This document shows positions 57,701 to 64,000 of a DNA stretch of 64,000 nucleotides, one piece after another. The notes beneath the pieces are model-generated. The model saw only the letters and a program-made list of their open reading frames with translations, made no database searches and had not been told where the DNA came from. The DNA lies in NCBI GenBank assembly GCA_019096065.1, contig JAGUCH010000007.1, forward strand, positions 4,734,501-4,798,500, in the 5' to 3' direction. Source of the stretch: Paracyclopina nana (taxonomy: Eukaryota; Arthropoda; Copepoda; Cyclopoida; Cyclopettidae). Made by a program: the position numbers and the translations under genes. How positions within the stretch are numbered: the first letter of the stretch is position 1; each line of letters opens with the position of its first letter.

Positions 57701-59128
57701 AAAAAACGTGTAACATAAGGAAAAAAAATTAAAATCTATGTTCTTTATTAATAGGGAAAAGGAGAAATGACCACTTATTGGCTGATTGGCCAGGATTTGA
57801 CCCTGGCCAAAATTAGAGCCATGAATAGGAGAAAGCATATGCACAAAAACAAGAGCTGTGCTTCCTCCATTCAAGATTTGGACTTTTTCAAGTCAAATCC
57901 CAAGTTGTCAAGCAGAAGAGGCTCTTGCAGAAAAAGTGGCTCCTATCTGGATGGGTTAAGCCCAACCATGATGAATAGGAATCATTATGAACAACATCAG
58001 CATGAAATGGGAAGGCCAACCAATTCGTTGCCACTAAATTCTTCTGCTCTAGCTTTGGCTATCAATGGCCAACTAGCATCAGTCACAAAACGTAAGCTAT
58101 AGAGTCGTTAAGATTAATTTCTGCCATTGGGAAACAAATAGAATGAATTTTGACTTTTCTTGGCAAGAAAAGGTTGAATGTAATGAAAAAAGGACGATTA
58201 GCAAACCTGGGCTCATTCTTTTTCTTGAAGGAAGCAATTTGCATGATTATGATGCATTACATAATTACAAAACACATTAGGTGGAAGCTTTTGATGCTAC
58301 TCTTAAAGATTATAAAATATCTCAGATAAATCTAGGTTTATTCATTTTTTTTGTAAAAACACGGAAACAAAGATTAAAGAAAATCGAATGGTCACATGAT
58401 TATGGTATTGATCCATTCATTGCAAATATTATTCATAAACTAGCTGAGAAGTTCACAAATATTGACAATAGTATGTTGTGACAAAGAATCACACGAGGCT
58501 TGAAAAGAATATCATTTTGCATATGCAAAGCAAGTAAATTATCAGTGTTAATTGCTTAGTGTGGACATTTGCCCATTTATTTACTAAGATTGCAAAATGC
58601 TTGAGACTCATGAGGGGATCTGAATTGGATTACTATGGAAACCAATGTTTGCAACTTATTAAATTCCTATTTCATAATAATTGAATATTGATCTTTTTAA
58701 GCTTTGGTTGGTGCTTCAGAATCCTACCCACAGCAACAACAGCATCATCATTATCATCGCAGCACGGATGTGGGTGTCTACTTGGCCATTCCAAATCCCA
58801 CTACAATGAATCCCAGAGCTTCACCCATTGTGTCAAGTCCCTGCTCTAGTGTGCAATCCAGGATGAGCCCTGCTTTTCTCACTGAAAACACCTATGTGGA
58901 TTTCAAATCTAATGTCAAGGTACAAAGAGAGTTTTCATTACTTTTTCGGAAAACTGAAATATTTCCTAGTATCAGGAGGAGACGTCTGAAAAGAGCAACA
59001 GCATAGCAATGAGAAGAAGAAATTTGCAATTTACTTTGCCAACCAAAAAAGCCAGAAGATTTTCAGTTGCTGCATTAGAGGCAGATTTGGCCAGAGAAAA
59101 TCCAGAAAAAAGTCCTTTATTACACTGA
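48756..59128 (+). CDS. receptor guanylyl cyclase (Gyc76C-like)
   Basis: This single-pass receptor makes cGMP when ligand binds. Twenty-three exons sum to 1290 codons plus stop: 48756-48810, 48867-48957, 49017-49085, 49134-49320, 49413-49830, 49906-49974, 50027-50115, 52943-53139, 54864-54946, 55020-55144, 55203-55571, 55632-55738, 55791-56092, 56238-56503, 56563-56766, 56825-56992, 57098-57160, 57212-57321, 57456-57563, 57611-57695, 57755-58091, 58702-58919, 58976-59128. Signal peptide, ANF-receptor domain ([24 protein letters not shown]), one TM (about 475-496), a kinase-homology domain whose HGNLKASN lacks the catalytic Asp, the dimerisation helix, then the cyclase domain ([23 protein letters not shown] with purine-binding Glu; [14 protein letters not shown] with the guanine-specific Cys). 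A His/Gln-rich tail of about 200 residues follows. Intron 10 (55145-55202) has a GC donor. Intron 8 holds a 7TM gene on the other strand. The ligand is unknown. Confidence 0.93.
50300..50712. repeat. dispersed repeat H, copy 2
   Basis: This repeat is homologous and colinear with 14225-14640. The match resumes at 51914 (GACATTTTGAGCCACTGTGC), showing that the repeat was split by the 1.2 kb element between. It lies in intron 7 of the guanylyl cyclase gene. Confidence 0.7.
50713..51913. mobile_element. 1.2 kb element with CCCAACCAGA inverted ends
   Basis: It starts CCCAACCAGAATTTT and ends with the inverted AAAAATCTGGTTGGG. The host repeat is continuous at 14630-14650, giving an empty site; GA flanks both ends. 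Inside, about 50860-51330 is a degenerate tandem array of units near 65-70 bp containing CTATTCA and AACTTTTCA, and 51441-51511 is tRNA-like. No transposase frame is visible, so it is non-autonomous. The 277-bp element at 14926-15202 has the same ends. Confidence 0.75.
51441..51511 (+). tRNA. tRNA-Trp-like sequence inside a mobile element
   Basis: A D arm (GTCT/AGGC) with an A-box TGGTCTAGAGG, an anticodon loop CTCCAAA with anticodon CCA (Trp) on a partly paired stem, and a perfect B box GGTTCGAATCC (51491-51501) are present. The acceptor and T stems pair poorly, so a working tRNA is unlikely. It may serve, or have served, as an internal Pol III promoter of the surrounding element. Confidence 0.4.
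52423..52661. mobile_element. MITE family D, copy 2 (TAA duplication)
   Basis: The element runs from TAGGGTGTTCATCTATG to GGTGAACACAGCA and is flanked by TAA at 52420-52422 and 52662-52664. It is the inverse-orientation homologue of 20105-20329. It lies in intron 7 of the guanylyl cyclase gene. Confidence 0.75.
52754..52905. mobile_element. MITE family A, copy 3 (TAA duplication)
   Basis: Inverted ends TACTCTGTTCATCTAC and GTAGATGAACAGAGCA are flanked by TAA at 52751-52753 and 52906-52908. It is almost identical in structure to 16473-16624 but inverted. It lies about 40 bp before a coding exon of the cyclase gene, within that intron's branch-point region. Confidence 0.88.
53170..54344 (-). 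CDS. orphan seven-transmembrane receptor nested in a cyclase intron
   Basis: Two exons, 54344-53688 and 53598-53170, encode 361 residues. Seven hydrophobic segments can be counted: five in exon 1 (about residues 12-30, 44-67, 84-108, 120-146 and 168-194) and two in exon 2 (about 228-246 and 258-280). A long charged, Arg/Lys/Glu-rich cytoplasmic tail follows. The layout fits a rhodopsin-like GPCR, but there is no DRY or NPxxY motif; VRLQ after TM3 is the closest. I cannot name the family, and a lineage-specific chemosensory-type receptor is possible. The whole gene sits antisense inside intron 8 (53140-54863) of the guanylyl cyclase gene, its stop only 30 bp from the upstream host exon. Confidence 0.75.
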
Positions 59129-59189
59129 TAAGACAAAAAAAAGAACACCAAAAACTATAATGCTACAATGATTCAAGAATATCACACAG

Positions 59190-62100
59190 CTACTTTGTAG
59201 CCATGACTTTCTTCCATTTTGAAATGTAAATCTGCAGTATTCCAAGAGAATTGGATCTGGGTCTGATAAATCTGTCACAAATTGACTTTCTGGTCCAAGT
59301 TTCAACTGTGCTAAGGGATTTAGAGAGCAGATTCTCATCACTTTCTATTGAAGCTAATTGGGGTGGGGGAACATTTAAATTTTCCCTCTCTTCTGAAATA
59401 TGTCTAATGTTATTGCCAGTGTTCTTCTCAGTTGGAATGTCAATTGGTGACTTCATCTCAGTAGGTTTGTTTGCCAGCTGCAAACTTTCCTGTTCATCTT
59501 GATCTAAGGTTGATGATGAAGTGGGCAAGAATTCAGACTCTGTTAAATTGCAACCAATGTTATCTAAACTTAGAGATCTTCTCCTGCCAAAGCAATGAGG
59601 GTCACCAAAGAAGTTGTCAATTGAAGATGAACCTGGTGTGGACATAATGCTGCCCAAATTTGGCCTCTCCATGGTTTTGAGATTGCTAGAACCGAAAATC
59701 ATAGGTTGCTGCAGCTTTTTCCTGCCTTTCATAGGAACCAATCTTTGGCCCACTGAAGCACTTTTTGTGAGAAGTGGAGGGCGTGGCCATCTTCTCCTTT
59801 GATCTCCCATGGGACTTGGAGGAAAAAAGTGTAGACACCTAAAATTAGAATACTTATTTGTTGCAGGGTTTGAAGCTTATGCGAAATTTCCCAAAACCAA
59901 TGAAGTATTTTTCTCAAAAATAAAACAAGGCATTACAATTACAACCAGCTTACTCTTTGTCATAAGCAAATGATGGCTCTTCTGAACTGGAAGTTGCTGA
60001 GGCTGCTTTGGTGCTGTCACAACTCATGGCCCTCTGATAACCTCTCTGGCTTCCACCTCCACTGCTATGAAACCTCTCCATTACATGATCACCCCTGATG
60101 AATCTATCAATTTTGTCTACACAGGCATCTTGGTAGTCATGGATCCATTTGACACCATTGTAGGAGCAAATTGCTCTCATGGTTGTGGGCAAAAGGCTAG
60201 CCTCTGGCATGACAAAGTTATCAAAAATTGGAATGACCTTACATTGTGCTGCTAGAGCACATGCCACTTCTCTGTGTATCCAATCATGCTGATCATCATC
60301 ACCAATGCATGAGTCAAGGGCTCCAGGAGTAAGAACAAGAATGAAATTTCTAGCAGACTTGATAGTTTGCAGCAAATTGGTGTCAAATTGGCCAGCTTCT
60401 GACCAATCAAGAAAAACTGAAAAGTTGTGTAGCTCTAGGTGCACTTTAAGTAAACTGGCCAGCTGAGAGCCACCTGGTTGCCTGTAGCTGATAAAAACAT
60501 CAAGATTCTTCTCCAATGTGCAGCTGTCATCTCCAGTGTTCAATTCTCCCCTTTCCACTTTGACACCTTGGAGGATTTTCAGGCGATGGATAGTGCTTTG
60601 GATGCCACATTCACCTAAGAGCTGCTCCTCATTGATGCTTAGTAGGGTGTCCCTGTCAATGCCAGCTTTTATCAAGTCATATGCATAAGCTGCAAACTCT
60701 GCTCCAAGGTTGGTAAGAAAGCGACAGAGATTGGACTTGTCGCAACTGGAATAATCTGCCATTCTTTTAAGGTATAAAAGCTCCCTGAGAAACCTTTTCC
60801 GCAGAATGCCATTTTTTATGCCAATGTCATCTCTGAGCATTTCTTCAGAAAGCTGCAGCAAAAGGTCACCATCCACTCTGCTTTCAACAAATGATAGAGC
60901 AAAATTGGCAAATCCAATTTGCTTGACCCACTCTCGCACATCTTCGACTGACCAGGTAGGCACTTGTTGGCTCAATTTGTGTGGCACTTCTTCGCCTACC
61001 AACCGCAAAGTTTGAGCTGCATATTTTGCAGCAATCCCATTTGGTCCGCTAGCAAGTTTTCGCAGTGACTCAACACAACCTATTTCAACAAGTACATTTG
61101 TGTTGCCTTCTTGCTTCTTGATTTCTGCCTCCATGCAGAAATGGAATGCTGCCAAATTTCTGGCCTCTTCCCTGTGTGAATTCAATACAGGGATCAGTTT
61201 TCTCAACCAATTGGGACTCTGCCCATGGCTATAGGAGGAAGAAGTGGCTGCAAACTCTGCTGGAGTGTGACTCTGAACAAATGGCTCAATCAGCTCCAGG
61301 GTTCCTGACTTTTGAACTTCAGCCTCAATTTCTTTGTTGGCCACCAAAACTGCGATGGCAAGACAGGCAAAATATTTGACAGTATCATCAATGTGGAAGG
61401 CCAATGGGAATAGCCACATGGGCACTTTCCGCTTGATCATGGCCTCCTGGTTCTCGGAGCCTCCATACATGGCAACATTTGCCAATGCGCTTGCACATTG
61501 CCTTAAGGTAAGCACATCCGTGGATTTACATTCATTGACAACTGTGTCAAGTCCACCCATGGCAATGACATCACTACAGGTGACCTCACTGTGCCTGAAC
61601 AGGTGCTCAAGGATTCCAGTGCCCACTTGGCTCCATGAGCTGTTGCCAATATCACCAGTGAACTTTTTGGCCATTGTGACAACCTTGCTGAGCCCATTTT
61701 CAACCACATAATCTCTGTTTTCTGTGTTGAAGCATTGATGTAGAAGCTTTGCACTGCTGAATTGAAGCTCATCTTTTTCAGAGACACAACTGTTGATGAG
61801 AAAATCAAGGCCTCCACTATTCTTGAGTATGGCACATAGGCCGTAGCCAATTTCATGGCCAAATGCAGGAACTTTCCAGGCTTGAACCATAACTTCACTC
61901 ATGGCTATAAGTATGCTGCAAATCCTTTTACTCTTGGTTGATTTCTTCCTTATGACATCCACTGCACTTGTCATGATACTGCCATACTTGACCAGAATAT
62001 TTTCTATGGTTTTCAAATCAGCTTGGGCTGTAACCTTCTCCAAGTCATCAAACTTGTTGAAGACCTTCTCCCATTCATCAAAGGACATCATTATCTTGGA

Positions 62101-62791
62101 GCTTGCTGATTTGGAAATATCAATGTTGCTAGGCAAAGAGATTTTTCTATTGATATTAGCTCCTTTTGTCACATTGATATTGGTAACTAGTGTATTAGTG
62201 TTATTATTGGCTGTATTTCTGAACTTGACAGGCTTCAAGTGAAGTTGGGCACCTTCCTTCACTTCTGCTGCTTGATGTCCATTTAGCTTCTTCATCTTAT
62301 TCTCCAGTATCATGTGACTGACCTGCAAGATGATATAATACTAGCAGCAGCAGGAAACAACAAATTGGAGGCAGTTCTCATAATGGGCCAAAACTAAATT
62401 GAGCTGGTGACTTGGGGGCAGCTTCATGAATGAAGCTAAGCAAGGTGAGCTAGCTGAGCGAGGCAACAAAGATACTATAATACTTTAATGATTCTGCCTT
62501 ATTGGAGCCTTTTTAAACTCAAATTGTAAGCGTATTAAGTTGCACTTATCTTAGCTATTAATATTTCTTTGGTGAACAATCCGCTTCAAAAAAGTACGAC
62601 ACTTGAATTAGACGAAAAAGTTGTTTTTCCTCTAAGAAATCTTGAATTCTTGCAGATGTTTTTCCCAAATTCTATTGCCTATGATGTAATTCATATATAA
62701 AGTTCACTTACCAATGTTCCCTTTCTTGATGGATCAATGCACTTGAGGAGAGTGTTTAAAGGTAGCCAGAAATCTCGTTTTGCCTGTAGCT
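59190..62791 (-). CDS. SARM1: SARM1, TIR-domain NADase (5' end unresolved)
   Basis: SARM1 is the NAD-cleaving executor of axon degeneration and a TIR adaptor in innate signalling. Exon 62322-59954 holds most of the protein; a donor GTAAGC inside GAGTAAG joins it in frame to the last exon, 59838-59190. Counting from the Met at 62313, the product is 1002 residues: ARM repeats (about 90-440), SAM1 (about 452-515), SAM2 (about 525-590), then TIR from about 603 (NLDVFISYRQ). The catalytic Glu is 682, in WIHREVACAL. A Ser-rich extension of about 250 residues follows the TIR, as in some arthropod forms and unlike human SARM1, which ends shortly after it. An upstream segment, 62791-62712, is open in phase (WLPLNTLLKCIDPSRKG), so the true start is probably further upstream. 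The 3' end is 61 bp from the convergent cyclase gene. Confidence 0.93.
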
Positions 62792-63100
62792 CTGGTCAGC
62801 CTAAAATAATCAAGATTCCGTAAAGAAGCTCACTTTTTTCTTCAATATACAATTCTACTTTTACCTTGCGCGCGCGCATGCGATTGCACGTTTGGATATC
62901 TCAAGCTTGTTTTTCACCAAAAATAGTATCTCAATTACTTTTGAAAATTGATCACTCTTTTGTTGCCAAGTTGAATAAATTGAAGTACTAGAAATATGTA
63001 GCAGATTTTCCATGGAGAATTGAAGAGTGCCGCTACTTTTGAATAATTTTCTTATCTTTCAGAATGCACACACGTGTCACATAATATCTTTGAGAGAATC
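62792..63100. other. divergent spacer between SARM1 and the EF-hand gene
   Basis: This 309-bp AT-rich region contains a short GCGCGCGC run near 62871. The first SARM1 exon and both promoters probably lie here. A possible short upstream SARM1 exon ends at a GCAAG|GTAAAA donor near 62864, but its frame does not join cleanly. Confidence 0.35.
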
Positions 63101-64000
63101 ATGAGACTTGTTGTTTTTCTCGCACTTTGTGGCTTATGCTCTGGGTTCAATTTGATTCAAGATCCATTAAGTGTCGATTGGAAACCAATTCTGGATGGGA
63201 ATGAAGATGTCGTTCTCAAAAATTATTTGGATGTCATTTCCATTAGACCCTTGGCAGCCTCAATTTGGAGCAAGTTATCATTTTACGATAAAGGCAAGTC
63301 TCGTACCATAGATGAAATGTTTAACAGCAACGAGCATTTTGAGACAAGGATTCATGCCAACCTAGCCAAATTGGTGCTGATTAAGGATTCAGCCCTGCAT
63401 TGTGAATTATCAAACAAGAATGGCCAAGGCATTCACTTTTATGGACCTCCTAAGGATTTGTTGAGGCTCAACTATAAAAAGCAGCATTTGGTTTGCCTTA
63501 TCCATGGCCAAATCGGGAAGATCCTTGAAAATGATTGCGGCTATTTTAACGGAGGCGTCAAATTTGAAAGCAGTAATATCGATGACCACCAAATCGAAGC
63601 CTTGATCATGTCATGGACAATGCTCGAAGAGAAATGTCCCAAATTGAGACCCACAATATTGTATGACGTCCTAAGGTACAATGACAGCTCCGTATCCTTG
63701 ATGATACACACCGGAGACAAGTACTTGTCATCAAGCATATCTAAGGAAGAGTTTATGAAGGAGATAAGGGAGGACAGCTCTTTTGGCGCTTCAGCCATTC
63801 CGGAATGGGATGACGAAAGCCAAGATGCAGCCGAGAAATTATTTGCTCTCCTCGATAGCAACCATGACCAAATATTGGATTTAACTGACATGAAGATATT
63901 CCTGCAAACGGATGGAATTGGAAAGATGAATTACTTCATCGAGGCCATTTCCAATGAGTTCCAACTTATTGCTTTCGACATGAAAATCCGGAGAGCAGGA
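63101..64000 (+). CDS. secreted EF-hand protein, unknown (truncated by the right edge)
   Basis: The frame is open from ATG 63101 to the window end, 300 codons without an intron or stop. A signal peptide (about 1-18, MRLVVFLALCGLCSG) is followed by a mixed globular region with a few cysteines. One canonical EF-hand loop, DSNHDQILDLTD, lies at residues 252-263, with Asp/Asn at positions 1, 3, 5, 9 and 12. Calcium binding in the secretory pathway or outside the cell is the natural inference. It does not obviously match the Cab45/reticulocalbin layout, which has many EF-hands in series, but the C-terminal part is missing. Its start is divergent from SARM1. Confidence 0.7.
   Translation, partial: MRLVVFLALCGLCSGFNLIQDPLSVDWKPILDGNEDVVLKNYLDVISIRPLAASIWSKLSFYDKGKSRTIDEMFNSNEHFETRIHANLAKLVLIKDSALHCELSNKNGQGIHFYGPPKDLLRLNYKKQHLVCLIHGQIGKILENDCGYFNGGVKFESSNIDDHQIEALIMSWTMLEEKCPKLRPTILYDVLRYNDSSVSLMIHTGDKYLSSSISKEEFMKEIREDSSFGASAIPEWDDESQDAAEKLFALLDSNHDQILDLTDMKIFLQTDGIGKMNYFIEAISNEFQLIAFDMKIRRAG

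Noticed and set aside
58281-58481. 66-residue ORF in a guanylyl cyclase intron
   Set aside because: It has no ATG-plus-splice model joining the cyclase frame, no domain, and AT-rich composition like the intron around it.
61503-62242. Plus- and minus-strand ORFs over SARM1
   Set aside because: They are alternative frames of the SARM1 ARM-repeat exon; the ARM-SAM-TIR frame explains the region fully.

Overview
The window is nuclear DNA of an invertebrate animal, most likely an arthropod and perhaps a crustacean. The grounds are a chitin synthase, a secreted protein with three peritrophin-type chitin-binding units, a protein built from repeated DUF4789-type modules (known mainly from arthropods), a SAM-SAM-TIR SARM1, and genes with many introns. 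Ordinary introns are about 50-100 bp. A few long introns are packed with short mobile elements. The species cannot be fixed from the sequence alone.

Layout, left to right. (1) 1-3057, minus: Ser/Thr-rich protein of unknown function, running off the left edge. (2) 3.1-5.9 kb: mostly non-coding, with one weak two-exon coiled-coil candidate. (3) 5.9-10.2 kb, plus: tetraspanin, TMEM222 and an obstructor/CPAP3-like cuticle protein. (4) 12.6-18.6 kb, plus: FMRFamide-receptor-like GPCR, whose 3.5 kb third intron is a stack of nested repeats. (5) 19.6-33.0 kb, minus: VPS41 of the HOPS complex, ten exons; its introns hold most of the other repeats. Between (4) and (5) lie a dead copy of the last VPS41 exon and a dead copy of GPCR exon 5, left by a tandem duplication of the converging gene ends. 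(6) 33.4-34.8 kb, plus: intronless NKAP, whose stop codon directly abuts the ATG of an HTD2-like thioester dehydratase. (7) 34.9-37.1 kb, minus: secreted DUF4789 protein with nine modules. (8) 39.9-40.9 kb, minus: C4orf33/UPF0462-like protein with a signal peptide. (9) 41.2-42.4 kb, plus: two small secreted proteins 17 bp apart. (10) 42.8-48.4 kb, plus: chitin synthase, 11 exons. (11) 48.8-59.1 kb, plus: receptor guanylyl cyclase, 23 exons, with a minus-strand 7TM gene nested in one intron. (12) 59.2-62.8 kb, minus: SARM1. (13) 63.1 kb to the edge, plus: secreted EF-hand protein, truncated by the window.

Exon joins were made by hand. For every complete multi-exon gene the chosen GT-AG sites (GC-AG in two introns) keep the reading frame and the summed exon lengths are a multiple of three, which supports the models. 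The genes do not form one pathway. Chitin synthase and the chitin-binding protein are cuticle genes; the GPCR, guanylyl cyclase, nested 7TM protein and tetraspanin are membrane signalling proteins; VPS41, NKAP, HTD2, TMEM222 and SARM1 are housekeeping or neuronal.

The main unusual signals are the reciprocal-decay duplication at 18.1-19.9 kb, two gene pairs with almost no intergenic space (possible operons with spliced-leader trans-splicing), several short-element families whose insertions can be read from TAA/TTA duplications and even an empty site, and a nested 1.2 kb element carrying a tRNA-like sequence.
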